Assembly: GCF_029537235.1 (NCBI RefSeq)
Contig: NZ_CP120638.1
Span: 3,288,501-3,352,500 of the forward strand
DNA: 64,000 nucleotides
DNA from: Rhizobium sp. 32-5/1
GTDB lineage: Bacteria > Pseudomonadota > Alphaproteobacteria > Rhizobiales > Rhizobiaceae
Direction: 5' to 3'
The notes under the pieces are model-generated. The model was not told the DNA's origin. It was given only the letters and a program-made list of their open reading frames with translations, and ran no database searches. Below are positions 1 to 8,519 of the stretch, piece by piece; within the stretch, counting starts at the first letter, position 1, and each line of letters begins with the position of its first letter. The position numbers were made by a program, and so were the translations under genes.

Positions 1-535
1 AAGTGTCTACCCCCAGGCGCACTCGCAAACCGACGAGAAAATTGAGCCATGGATTTCGGAACAGAGAGGTGAATTCTTGCAGGAGCCCATTCAGGTCCCC
101 AGCATGGATAAGGTCGATCTGACGCCGAAGCCGACGTTCTCCCTCGGCGGAAAACCATGGAGCGCTGGCTATCAATACGAGCCTGCCAATGCTCTCCGGC
201 GAACGCAAGGCGAGCCTGGATGCGACCACACCGCCATAGGAGATACCCACGACGTCTGCTTTACCCCCAAGATGCTGATTAATGATCATCGCCACATCAC
301 CAACCAGGTTCTCCACCGTCACCGTCGCGACCCCCGGATCGTAACCGAGGAGGATGAAGCCCCGATCGTCCGGCAACACCCGCTTCAGGCGCTGGGCGTC
401 TTTCGCCATTCGCGCGTCGCTGGGTTTCATCATAAACCCTTGTCCGCCATTGATCACAAGGATGGGATTTTGGTCAAAGCCAACTTTGGCAAAAGGAATG
501 CGCTCAAGGAGCTTGCCCGTCTCAATAGAAAGCAT
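1..535 (-). CDS. alpha/beta hydrolase, partial (C-terminus beyond left edge)
   Basis: The complement strand is open from an ATG at 535 to the window edge (178 codons, no stop). The translation carries an alpha/beta-hydrolase nucleophile elbow, GISYGG, in the context DVVGISYGGVVASRLA, preceded by a strand and turn typical of the fold (ILLGYDPG). The protein is therefore probably a serine hydrolase or esterase; the substrate cannot be told. A GGAGG lies 24 nt before the ATG with a TTG between them, so the start is uncertain. The catalytic acid and histidine would lie mostly in the missing part. Confidence 0.75.
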   Translation of the reverse strand, partial: MLSIETGKLLERIPFAKVGFDQNPILVINGGQGFMMKPSDARMAKDAQRLKRVLPDDRGFILLGYDPGVATVTVENLVGDVAMIINQHLGGKADVVGISYGGVVASRLALRSPESIGRLVLIASAPWFSAEGERRLRRQIDLIHAGDLNGLLQEFTSLFRNPWLNFLVGLRVRLGVDT

Positions 536-1097
536 GTCACGCAACCGGAAAATGTCCGGCCTCCAATAAAGATATTGCGATCAGGTTTAACAGAGTTGAC
601 GAATAATTGTAGCGGCGTCAAATGTAGGCGGCCGCTCTATACAGTTGTACACGCCACAGTCTGGGATCCGCCAAGCGTGACGCCGGCCCGCATTGAAAGC
701 CGTGATGGGTCCTTCGGAGCCCGCCTGCCAAATCATATCTGTTGATCGCAAGACGATCCAATACCGGTCGTGCCCGACCGTTGTAGCTCGAACTGCGGAC
801 GAAGCTGCGTGATCTGGCTAAAGAGTGATGGCGTTTCGGTTGCGTGTGATCATGGCCACCGAGCCGTTCTGCAACATCCTGCTAGGAAAGCCTCCGCACA
901 CCGCAACACCATCCGGCATCGATCCCACAGCGAGCGAAGTTATTAGTGCTGACGCACTTGGATTTAAGGAAGTTCCTACCTCCGTCCCTCAGCACCAAGA
1001 TATCTGCTCGCCTGCCCACCATCACTCAACCTCCCGCTGTTGCCGGAGAAAAGGCAAAATGAAGCCTAATTTAGTTCCGGATGACTGGGGCGGAATT
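536..1097. other. non-coding stretch with one transposase scrap
   Basis: This 560-bp stretch between the hydrolase and a small lipoprotein has no convincing intact gene. The only recognisable content is the degraded IS3-type transposase fragment listed separately. The long plus-strand frame across 77-745 is an antisense shadow of the hydrolase. Confidence 0.5.
702..849 (+). pseudogene. IS3-family orfB transposase remnant
   Basis: Translating forward from about 702 gives a peptide matching the N-terminal region of IS3-family OrfB: EPACQIISVDRKTIQYRSC, a stop, then LELRTKLRDLAKE, a second stop, then WRFG. In intact elements this reads roughly as RRACxxxSVDRKTxxYRS followed by LRxRLRxLAxERRRFGYRRL. 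Two in-frame stops and the loss of everything after 849 make it a dead fragment. No terminal inverted repeats or target duplication were seen. The assignment rests on my memory of the family pattern. Confidence 0.65.
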
Positions 1098-1238
1098 TCA
1101 ATTCAGTGGGATGCTGACGGCGCCTGGGCCCGATTGGCCGGTCTGGGCATAGGTCGTGTTGCTGGACGCAGTGGTCGAGCAGCCTGAAAGGGTCGAAAGG
1201 CTGGCTGCGGCGGCCAGGGCTAGAATCGTCAAGCGCAT
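1098..1238 (-). CDS. small lipoprotein, 46 aa
   Basis: A short frame starts at an ATG preceded by GGAG six nucleotides upstream. The product begins MRLTILALAAAASLSTLSGC, a signal peptide ending in a lipobox (LSGC, lipidated Cys20). It continues with a Ser/Thr/Asn-rich, probably disordered tail ending in SIPLN. It should be a lipid-anchored envelope peptide; a function cannot be assigned. It stands alone between the transposase scrap and a small membrane protein gene on the same strand. Confidence 0.6.
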   Translation of the reverse strand: MRLTILALAAAASLSTLSGCSTTASSNTTYAQTGQSGPGAVSIPLN

Positions 1239-1356
1239 GAGGTCTCCATTCCGATCTTTTGAATTGCAACGGGTTTCATAGGGAATTGCATTATCCGATC
1301 TCGAAGCTCAAAGATGTCCTGTATCGTGCAACCATCGGTCAGGCCGCGGTTTGCCT

Positions 1357-1572
1357 TCATCGGGAAAATCTCACCCCCGCTGTTTCACTTCCACGAAACG
1401 GTCGTAGCGTCGCGTCAGCGGTAGACCACGGTGGCTCGTCGATTTGATAACTCCGGAGCATATTGGTCGCTCCTTCTTGCAATTGCGGCAGATAGTAGAA
1501 ATGCGCGACCGCCAAGGCGCAAAGGCCGGCCGTCAAATGAATGACGGTGAAAAGCAAGGCTTGCGTGTTCAT
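1357..1572 (-). CDS. hypothetical small membrane protein, 71 aa
   Basis: The chosen ATG at 1572 has CGGAG seven bases upstream; a longer frame upstream lacks such a site. The product has one predicted membrane segment near the N-terminus (residues about 5-27, LLFTVIHLTAGLCALAVAHF) followed by a polar tail. I do not recognise the family. It sits downstream of the Bax-inhibitor-1 gene but is separated from it by a likely terminator, so it is probably transcribed separately. Confidence 0.45.
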   Translation of the reverse strand: MNTQALLFTVIHLTAGLCALAVAHFYYLPQLQEGATNMLRSYQIDEPPWSTADATLRPFRGSETAGVRFSR

Positions 1573-1645
1573 GAACCGGCTCCGCGTTGACGCATGGACA
1601 ACACCGGAACGGTCAGATGGTTCCGAAGAGGAGATATCGCGCACG

Positions 1646-1680
1646 AAAAAGGCCGCAGCTTGCGCTACGGCCCCGTTTTT
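1646..1680 (-). terminator. rho-independent terminator downstream of the BI-1 gene
   Basis: A hairpin with GGCCG/CGGCC outer and AGC/GCT inner stems is flanked by A5 on the left and T5 on the right of the plus strand. It can act in either direction and lies 24 bp past the BI-1 stop codon. Confidence 0.7.
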
Positions 1681-1703
1681 CGGAGAGCGAGAACGCTGTT
1701 GGA

Positions 1704-2417
1704 CTATTCGCGTTCGCCGGTGAAATACAGCAGCAGCTGGAAGATATTGACGAAGTTGAGGAACAGGGACAGAGCGCCGAAGACGGCGATCTTCTGCTGC
1801 GATTCCTGGTCGAAGTTTTCAGCATATTGCTGCTTGATGTTCTGCGTGTCCCAGGCGGTCAGACCGACGAACACGGCGATGCCAATCAGCGAGATCGCGA
1901 ACTGCAGGGCCGACGAGCCGAGGAAGATGTTGACGACCGAGGCGATGACAACGCCGATCAGACCCATCATCAGGAACGAGCCAAACTGGGCGAGGTCACG
2001 CTTGGTGACATAGCCGTAAAGACTGGTCGCGCCGAACATGGTGGCGGCAATGAAGAAGGTACGCGCGATGCTGGCGCCGGTGAAGACCAGGAACACCGAA
2101 GCGAGGGACAGGCCCATAACGGCACAGAAGGCCCAGAACATCGTCTGTGCCGTCGCAGCCGACATGGTCTGAATCTTGAACGAGAAGAACAGCACAAAGG
2201 CGAGCGGGGCCAGCATCACCACCCACTTGAGCGGCGAGGAAAAGATCGGCACGTAAAGCGCCGGCGTGTTGCCGATGACGAAGGCAACGATGCCGGTGAT
2301 CAGCAGGCCGGCACCCATGTAGTTGTAGACGCGCAGCATATGTTTGCGCAGGCCCTCGTCGAAGAGGGCGCCCGACTGGGCGGTTGTTGCGCCGAAGCGC
2401 TGTTCGTTCGGGTACAT
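1704..2417 (-). CDS. Bax inhibitor-1 / YbhL-YccA family membrane protein
   Basis: This 237-aa protein has about seven membrane segments filling residues 30-235 and a short basic N-terminus, the normal size and layout of bacterial BI-1 (TMBIM/UPF0005) proteins. Family signatures include the segment GLTAWDTQNIKQQY near residue 190 and the C-terminal LNFVNIFQLLLYFTG. Family members are inner-membrane proteins; some are pH-sensitive calcium channels, but the role here is not known. GGAG precedes the ATG. It starts 20 bp after the anti-sigma stop codon and is probably co-transcribed with the sigma/anti-sigma pair. Confidence 0.9.
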   Translation of the reverse strand: MYPNEQRFGATTAQSGALFDEGLRKHMLRVYNYMGAGLLITGIVAFVIGNTPALYVPIFSSPLKWVVMLAPLAFVLFFSFKIQTMSAATAQTMFWAFCAVMGLSLASVFLVFTGASIARTFFIAATMFGATSLYGYVTKRDLAQFGSFLMMGLIGVVIASVVNIFLGSSALQFAISLIGIAVFVGLTAWDTQNIKQQYAENFDQESQQKIAVFGALSLFLNFVNIFQLLLYFTGERE

Positions 2418-2437
2418 GAAAGTCTCCTTTGTTGAAC

Positions 2438-3208
2438 TCAGTACAGGGTTTTCGACAACGCGCGGGCTTCAGCTGCGAGTTTCGTATCGGGTGTGCTCGA
2501 GACGAGGGCATAGGCGACATCGCCGATCTGCCAGTAAGCCGCCTCAGCACTGGAAAGGTTGACATCGGTCACCGCCTCAACCGCGAAGAAACCGGGTCGT
2601 ACGGCGAACAGCGAAAGCCTTGCACCTCCGCCATTCGTGATCGACATTTCGACGCTCGGGCCGAAATCGGACGGAAAGATCTGCACATCGGCGACTTTCC
2701 ATTCCTTCGGTAGCTTCGGCATGACAATCGCGGTCGCGGCACGGATTTCTTCCGGGTCGTAACCGGGTGTTTCGCGTTGCGACGCCATGCCGGCGCGAAC
2801 CTCGCTGGTCTGGTGGGCGCGGATCGCTTCCTCGACATAACCAGGTGCATGCACGGAGGCATTCACGGCGGTTGCGTTGAATGGCCCGATCTGCGAGGCG
2901 GCGACCCAGCCTGTGCCAACGAGGATGCCGACGGCCGCGATCCGCTGGATGGTTGCCCAGGTCAGGCGCATCGACAAATTGCTTTCAAGGCGGCGGGCAG
3001 CCTCCCGGGTTTCTGCGCGATGGGGGGCGTCATGTTCGCCGATGGCAAGCCGGAGCGAGCTGCGGATTTCGAGATCCGCCATGACACGGGCAGCCTCTGC
3101 CGGATTTTTCGACAGATGGCTCTCCACCCGGATGCGGGCTTCCGGCGAAAGCCTGTTGTCCACATAGGCGTCGAGTTCGCTTTCAAGGACTGGTTCCGGA
3201 TTAATCAT
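2438..3208 (-). CDS. membrane anti-sigma factor for the adjacent ECF sigma
   Basis: This 256-aa protein has a cytoplasmic N-terminal domain (residues 1-85), one membrane segment (about 88-107) and a C-terminal domain outside the inner membrane. That is the usual layout of an ECF anti-sigma factor. It lacks the Cys pair of zinc-binding (ZAS) anti-sigmas: only His31 is present in the expected helix. The start at 3208 has GGAGG five bases upstream and overlaps the sigma stop codon by 8 bp, implying translational coupling. Function is inferred from layout and coupling. Confidence 0.85.
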   Translation of the reverse strand: MINPEPVLESELDAYVDNRLSPEARIRVESHLSKNPAEAARVMADLEIRSSLRLAIGEHDAPHRAETREAARRLESNLSMRLTWATIQRIAAVGILVGTGWVAASQIGPFNATAVNASVHAPGYVEEAIRAHQTSEVRAGMASQRETPGYDPEEIRAATAIVMPKLPKEWKVADVQIFPSDFGPSVEMSITNGGGARLSLFAVRPGFFAVEAVTDVNLSSAEAAYWQIGDVAYALVSSTPDTKLAAEARALSKTLY

Positions 3209-3731
3209 CTTTGCCTCCGACAAGCTTCAGATGCGCTTGCGATGCGGGTGTGTTTTCAAAGGCGCGCAGTTTTGCGCGGGCGCGGGAGACCCGAGACATC
3301 AGCGTGCCGACCGGAATGCCAAGGGCATCCGCGGCGTCCTGATAGGACAGGTCTTCAATGGCGACGAGGTGCAGCGCCTCGCGCTGGTCTTCCGGCAGGT
3401 CGTAAAAGGCGTTGCGGATCTGGCCAAGCCGCACGACGCTTTCCTGGTCCGCCGGTTTGGATATTTCGGCCTCTTGCAGCACGGCGTCGTCGCGGCGCTG
3501 TTGCGCGCGCGCCGATCGGCGGTCATCGACATGGGTGTTGTGAAGGATGGAAAGGAGCCAGCTGCGCAGATCGGCGCCGGTCCGGAAGGTGATGCGCCGT
3601 TCATAGGCCTTGACCAAAGTATCGTGGACGAGATCTTCGGCATCATTCGGATTGCGCACCAGCGAGCGCGCATACCGCCTGAGGGCGGTGAGCTGGCCGA
3701 GCACATCGAAGGGGCGCTGTTTTAAGTCCAT
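3201..3731 (-). CDS. ECF-type RNA polymerase sigma factor
   Basis: This 176-aa protein has sigma region 2 (about residues 15-75, with NPNDAEDLVHDTLVKAYERR) and region 4 (about 115-165, helix-turn-helix LSYQDAADALGIPVGTLMSR). There is no region 3, the ECF layout. It should redirect RNA polymerase to a stress or envelope regulon under control of the overlapping anti-sigma gene. The ATG at 3731 has no Shine-Dalgarno sequence, and the predicted promoter ends only about 10 bp upstream, so the mRNA may be nearly leaderless. I cannot place it in a numbered ECF group with confidence. Confidence 0.92.
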   Translation of the reverse strand: MDLKQRPFDVLGQLTALRRYARSLVRNPNDAEDLVHDTLVKAYERRITFRTGADLRSWLLSILHNTHVDDRRSARAQQRRDDAVLQEAEISKPADQESVVRLGQIRNAFYDLPEDQREALHLVAIEDLSYQDAADALGIPVGTLMSRVSRARAKLRAFENTPASQAHLKLVGGKDD

Positions 3732-3740
3732 GCAAGAGTA

Positions 3741-3766
3741 TACGAGGCCCGGTGGTGTCTCATTCC
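3741..3766 (-). promoter_or_regulatory. candidate ECF-type autoregulatory promoter
   Basis: Reading toward the sigma gene, GGAAT (3766-3762) and CGTA (3744-3741) are separated by 17 bp. This resembles the GGAAC-N16/17-CGTT promoters of alphaproteobacterial ECF sigmas. The -10 element is about 10 bp from the ATG, so transcription would begin almost at the start codon. Confidence 0.45.
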
Positions 3767-3795
3767 ACCTTTCCGAAAATAATTTCGCATCGTCG

Positions 3796-4233
3796 TCAGA
3801 AAATTTGTGCGGTCACTGCAGCCAAAGCGAGATAACGGCCGATCTTGGCAATGGAAACCAGAAGCAGGAACATCGGGAAAGGCTCCTTCAGCACGCCGGC
3901 CATGACGGTCAGCGGATCGCCGACGATCGGCAGCCAGCTTCCGAGCAGCGACCATTTGCCGTAACGACGATACCAGGTCTGCGCCTGTTCCAGTTTTTCC
4001 GGTCCAACGGGAAACCAGCGTCGGTCCCTGAAACGCTCGATGCCGCGACCGAGCAGCCAGTTGATCACGGCACCGAGAATATTGCCGAGGCTGGCGACCG
4101 CCATCAACAGCGCCGGCGAATGGTTGCCACCGGCAAGCAATGCCACCAGCACAGCCTCGGACTGCATCGGCAAAATGGTCGCGGCGATAAGGGCGGAGAA
4201 AAACAGCCCGGCATAGGCGGCAAAATCGGCCAT
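3796..4233 (-). CDS. YqaA/DedA-like inner-membrane protein
   Basis: This 145-aa membrane protein of the SNARE-associated/YqaA type has hydrophobic segments at about residues 4-24, 36-60 and 95-145. It contains the conserved motif NILGAVINWLLGRG and a later GSWLPIVGDPLTVMAG segment. The ATG overlaps the stop codon of the efflux gene (TGATG), so the two are translationally coupled and probably act together. The family's activity is not firmly known; related DedA proteins are linked to lipid transport and membrane homeostasis. Confidence 0.85.
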   Translation of the reverse strand: MADFAAYAGLFFSALIAATILPMQSEAVLVALLAGGNHSPALLMAVASLGNILGAVINWLLGRGIERFRDRRWFPVGPEKLEQAQTWYRRYGKWSLLGSWLPIVGDPLTVMAGVLKEPFPMFLLLVSIAKIGRYLALAAVTAQIF

Positions 4234-5138
4234 CAGGGTGTTGTCGTCACGGCTGGAGGAGGGGCTGTCTGGGCGGCAATCCCTTGCCAACCATGAAGGC
4301 CGACATAGAGCCCGACGGCGATGATCAGCAGTCCGGAAAAGTATGGCGCCTTTCGGGCTGCATCATTCAACCATGACCAGCGGCTGGTGGCGTGACGCAC
4401 GCTGAGCGCGGCCAGCGCACCGACCGTCACCAGCGTGATGGCAAGGCCGATCGAGAAGCACAGGACCAGCGCGAAACCGAGCGTAAAGGCCTTCAACTGC
4501 AGGCAGAGCAGGAGGACGGTGATGGCGGCCGGGCAGGGGATCAATCCGCCTGTCAGGCCAAACAGGATGATCTGCCCGGTGGTCGCCTTGCGGTCGGTGA
4601 ACTGTCGGCGAATGTCGTCCGCATGCGCCCGCTGATGGGCGTCCTGATATTCACCGTCTTCGCCACCGTTCCTGGCTGCCGGTTCGTCGTGATGATGATG
4701 GTGGTGGTGCGGATGATCGTGGCCGTGTTGATGGGTATGATCATGGGCGTGTCTGTGAGCGTGCTTATGCTGCGCATGGCCTTTCGCGGCCTGCTGGTCA
4801 TGCCAGGTCCGCCATATCATCCATAGGGCGATCACGATGATGATGATCGCCGACAGCAGCTGGAAATAGGGCTCGAAGGTACCGGCGTCGACATCCTGCC
4901 ACAGATAGAGGCCGGCAAAGGCAATGCCCCAGACAACAGCGGTATGGGAGATGGTCGCGGCAAGGCCGAGCAACACCGCCTGGGCAACCGTGCCGCGCAC
5001 AGCCACGATAAAGGCAGCCATCATCGTTTTCGAATGACCGGGCTCAAGCCCATGCAACGCGCCGAGCAGGACCGCACTGGGTATAAAAATCCAGGCGTGG
5101 CCCGAGCCTTGCTGGATGAGTTCGGCAAAATCAGGCAT
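4233..5138 (-). CDS. rcnA: nickel/cobalt efflux protein, RcnA-like
   Basis: This 301-aa membrane protein has the NiCoT/RcnA layout: an N-terminal hydrophobic half with the motif LHGLEPGHSKTMM, a long cytoplasmic loop very rich in His and Asp (about residues 140-185), and a C-terminal half with GGLIPCPAAITVLLLCL. It should export Ni2+/Co2+, with the His loop as a metal-binding region. The start at 5138 was chosen because conserved similarity begins at MPDF. It is the second gene of a repressor-transporter-YqaA operon. Confidence 0.9.
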   Translation of the reverse strand: MPDFAELIQQGSGHAWIFIPSAVLLGALHGLEPGHSKTMMAAFIVAVRGTVAQAVLLGLAATISHTAVVWGIAFAGLYLWQDVDAGTFEPYFQLLSAIIIIVIALWMIWRTWHDQQAAKGHAQHKHAHRHAHDHTHQHGHDHPHHHHHHHDEPAARNGGEDGEYQDAHQRAHADDIRRQFTDRKATTGQIILFGLTGGLIPCPAAITVLLLCLQLKAFTLGFALVLCFSIGLAITLVTVGALAALSVRHATSRWSWLNDAARKAPYFSGLLIIAVGLYVGLHGWQGIAAQTAPPPAVTTTP

Positions 5139-5151
5139 CGTTTGGTGGCCT

Positions 5152-5427
5152 TCAGAGATATTTGGTGATGGATTTGAACGCGTCGATCGAGTGCCGCTGT
5201 TCGCGCGGCAGTGTGCCCACCGCCTCCTCAAGGCAATGATCGAGATGGTCCTGGATCAGGGTGCGCTTTGCCTGAATGATGGCCTTTTCGACGGCGTGGA
5301 GTTGCTGGGCGACATCGAGGCATGGCTTTCCGCCCTCGATCATGGCGATCACGCTTTTCAGGTGACCTTCCGCCCGCTTCAGCCGTTTGATGATTTCGGG
5401 GTGGGTCTCGTGTCGGTGCTCGATCAT
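5152..5427 (-). CDS. rcnR: metal-sensing repressor, RcnR/FrmR (CsoR) family
   Basis: This 91-aa all-helical protein has the DUF156 pattern: HPEIIKRLKRAEGH (DNA-binding helix), CLDVAQQLHAV with the conserved Cys36, and a conserved HLDHC motif near residues 61-65. In the RcnR class, Ni/Co binding at such Cys/His residues releases DNA. Its position immediately before an RcnA-like exporter supports Ni/Co sensing; formaldehyde-sensing FrmR is the main alternative but would sit next to frmA/frmB. A strong palindrome lies just upstream. Confidence 0.88.
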   Translation of the reverse strand: MIEHRHETHPEIIKRLKRAEGHLKSVIAMIEGGKPCLDVAQQLHAVEKAIIQAKRTLIQDHLDHCLEEAVGTLPREQRHSIDAFKSITKYL

Positions 5428-5437
5428 ATGGAGAACC

Positions 5438-5456
5438 TATCCCCCTGGAGGGGATA
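5438..5456 (-). promoter_or_regulatory. CsoR/RcnR-type operator palindrome
   Basis: Perfect 7-bp inverted repeats TATCCCC and GGGGATA are separated by 5 bp, 10 bp upstream of the repressor ATG. AT-flanked G/C tracts are the known operator style of the RcnR/CsoR family, so autoregulation by metal-free repressor is likely. Confidence 0.7.
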
Positions 5457-5505
5457 TTACAACTGCTGACTTGGCAGAAGAGGATCGCTTCGACGGCGAG
5501 ATCGT

Positions 5506-5640
5506 TCAGGTGGGGACGTGAACGGCGACAGAGGCCATCGTCTTGCCGGATGCCCTGTGGGGAACGAGCAGGATACTGCAGATGGTGGCGATCAGCACTC
5601 CGATTAAAATGATACCGACCGGCATGGATTTACTCTTCAT
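5506..5640 (-). CDS. possible small membrane protein, 44 aa
   Basis: A short frame encodes MKSKSMPVGIILIGVLIATI and continues to a stop at 5506. It has one clear membrane segment (about residues 7-26) and a short hydrophilic tail. No strong ribosome-binding site is visible and I know of no family. It lies alone between the rcn operator and the AraC-type gene; it could be a chance frame. Confidence 0.35.
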   Translation of the reverse strand: MKSKSMPVGIILIGVLIATICSILLVPHRASGKTMASVAVHVPT

Positions 5641-5744
5641 TTCGCAGAACTGTCCCGTTGAGGAAGCAGTTTCTCACGGGCAAGCTGTCAGCGGGCTGTC
5701 AGCTTCGCCGCCGTTTCAGTCGGGCCGCCCGCGTTCCTGGATTC

Positions 5745-6685
5745 CTATCCCTCGCTCAGCATTTCCATGCCGCCCGTAAGCCGTTCGACCAGGCTCTGGC
5801 GGACGCGGCCGACGTCGCGCAGTGGTGGCGCGCCGAACTGGCGGGCGTATTCGCGACTGAACTGCGACTGGCTTTCATAGCCGACCTGATGCCCGGCCGA
5901 TCCCGCATCCAGCATGTCCTCCAGCATCAGCCTGCGGGCTTCCTGCAGGCGCAGCTGCTTCTGGTACTGGACCGGGCTCATGGCAGTGATCGCCTTGAAG
6001 TGGTGGTGCAGCGATGAAACGCTCATGCTGACGCGATGCGCCAGTTCCTCGACCCGTAAAGGCAATGCATAATGCTCCCTGAGCCAGGCGCAGGCGCGGC
6101 TGACCTGATGTGACTGGCTTTCCGCAACCGCCATGTGCCGCAGGCGCGCACCTTGCGGCCCGGTCAGCAGGCGATAGACCAGTTCCTGTTCGATCAGTGG
6201 CAGAAGAGCCGAAATATCGGCCGGCCGTTCGAGCAGGCGCAGCATGCGGATTGCGGCGTCGCGCAAATCGTCCGTCACCGGACTGACGGCCATGCCGCGG
6301 GCGGCAGGCCCAGGCAGGGGCCGGTAACGCCCGTCTGGGCGATCAGGCCAGGGAGACGACCGGTGTCGATCTGGTAGGACATGCTGAGATAGGGCTTGTC
6401 CGGCTCTGCCTCCACGATCTTAGTGGTCACCGGCAGATCGACCGCGGTCAGAAGATAGTCGGAGCCGCTGTAGCGATAGGTTTCATCCGCGAGCGTCACC
6501 TGCTTGGTGCCTTGGGCGATCAGAGCCAGACTCGGCTTGTAGGACCCGCAGGCCGGCATATCCAGCGTCGAGCGGCGGTGAATGGTCAGACCCTCGATCG
6601 CGGTTGGGTGGTCACCATCTGTTTCGGCGAAACGGGCAATGAGATCAATCAGTTCCTGTTGGCGACTGTGTCTTGTATCCGTCAT
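5745..6685 (-). pseudogene. AraC-family regulator, frameshifted near 6293
   Basis: Two overlapping frames make one typical AraC_N-type regulator of about 310 aa. The first (6685 down to about 6295) is the cupin-like sensor domain (LALIAQGTKQVTLADETYRY). The second (to 5745) carries the double helix-turn-helix domain (VEELAHRVSMSVSSLHHHFK, VGYESQSQFSREYARQFG). One base is missing around 6290-6302, in a CCC/GGC-rich stretch. It diverges from the alcohol dehydrogenase gene, the usual arrangement for AraC regulators of aldehyde/alcohol reductases, so it may control that gene. The frameshift may be a sequencing error. Confidence 0.85.
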
Positions 6686-6907
6686 ATTGAGACGTCTTTC
6701 CAATACTTTAGGGATTGTCCTGCGATCTGCAATTTAGTCTTTTCATGTGCATTTGCAAAAGCCTTGTTCGCCATTTTGCAGGATTGTGCAAAAATTTTGC
6801 AGGATTGAACTAACGCTTGCCCGCCATCATGCACATAGTGCGCTCGGGGAGAGACGCGATCCGCGCCTCGTTTGCAAATCCCCGATCCAACATAAGAGGA
6901 AGACATA

Positions 6908-7948
6908 ATGGCCCAGGCAAGAGGATATGCGGCGACCGATGCGTCGAAACCGCTTTCGCCCTTCACCTTCGAACGGCGCGAACCCAATGATGACGACATC
7001 GTCATCGACATCAAATTTTCCGGCATTTGCCATTCGGACATCCATCAGGCTCGCAACGAATGGGGCAATTCCAGTTTCCCCATGGTTCCCGGCCATGAGA
7101 TTGCCGGCATCGTCACGGCGGTTGGCGCCAAGGTGACAAAGTTCCGGGTCGGCGACCGCGCCGGCGTCGGCTGCTTCGTCAACAGCTGCACCCAGTGCGC
7201 GACGCGCGATCTCGACATCGAGCAGTATATGCCGGGTCTCGTCGGTACCTACAACGCCTTCGAGGCCGATGGCATCACCCCGACCTATGGCGGCTATTCC
7301 GATCATATCGTCGTCAAGGAAGGTTATGCGCTTTCGATCCCGGAGAACCTGCCGCTCGACGCATCTGCACCGCTGCTCTGCGCCGGTATCACGCTCTATT
7401 CGCCGCTGGTTCACTGGAAGGCCGGTCCCGGCAAGAAGGTTGCCATCGTCGGCATGGGTGGCCTTGGCCATATGGGCGTCAAGCTTGCCCATGCCATGGG
7501 CGCCGAGGTGACGGTTCTCAGCCAGACGCTTTCGAAAAAGGAAGACGGCCTCAAGCTCGGCGCCGATCACTACTATGCCACCAGCGACGCGGAAACCTTC
7601 AAGACGCTGGCCGGCACGTTCGACCTGATCCTCTGCACGGTGTCTGCAGAGATCGACTGGAACGCTTATCTCGGCCTGCTCAAGGTCGATGGTTCGCTGG
7701 TCCTGCTCGGTATCCCGGAAACTGCGGTACCGGTGCACGCCTTCTCGCTGGTTCCGGGTCGCAAGAGCATTTCGGGATCGATGATCGGCTCGATCAAGGA
7801 AACCCAGGAAATGCTGGATTTCTGCGGCAAGCATAACATCGTCTCGGAAATCGAACTGATCCGCATGGACCAGGTCAACGACGCTTATGAACGCGTCATC
7901 AAGTCCGACGTCCGCTATCGCTTCGTCATCGATATGGCGACGCTGTAA
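6908..7948 (+). CDS. zinc-type alcohol dehydrogenase, cinnamyl/YahK-like
   Basis: This 346-aa medium-chain dehydrogenase has the catalytic zinc ligands Cys41, His63-Glu64 and Cys158, and a Rossmann motif GMGGLGHMG at about 182-190 for NAD(P). It should interconvert alcohols and aldehydes in the cytoplasm. The structural-zinc lobe is unusual: Cys94 and Cys97 are present, but the third and fourth positions are Arg100 and Met108. AGAGGAAG precedes the ATG. It is divergent from the AraC gene, which is its probable regulator. Confidence 0.9.
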   Translation: MAQARGYAATDASKPLSPFTFERREPNDDDIVIDIKFSGICHSDIHQARNEWGNSSFPMVPGHEIAGIVTAVGAKVTKFRVGDRAGVGCFVNSCTQCATRDLDIEQYMPGLVGTYNAFEADGITPTYGGYSDHIVVKEGYALSIPENLPLDASAPLLCAGITLYSPLVHWKAGPGKKVAIVGMGGLGHMGVKLAHAMGAEVTVLSQTLSKKEDGLKLGADHYYATSDAETFKTLAGTFDLILCTVSAEIDWNAYLGLLKVDGSLVLLGIPETAVPVHAFSLVPGRKSISGSMIGSIKETQEMLDFCGKHNIVSEIELIRMDQVNDAYERVIKSDVRYRFVIDMATL

Positions 7949-7986
7949 GGAATTAGGCAGTAGGCAATAGGAATTGGTAGGATATT

Positions 7987-8499
<513 letters not shown>

Positions 8500-8519
8500 G
8501 CAGCCCCCTTTTCCCGCTC

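Noticed and set aside
77-745. 222-codon plus-strand frame
   Set aside because: It is the complement of the alpha/beta hydrolase, whose motif is clear on the other strand, and then runs into the transposase scrap.
1587-2435. 282-codon plus-strand frame
   Set aside because: Antisense to the BI-1 gene; composition is charged and repetitive, as expected of a shadow.
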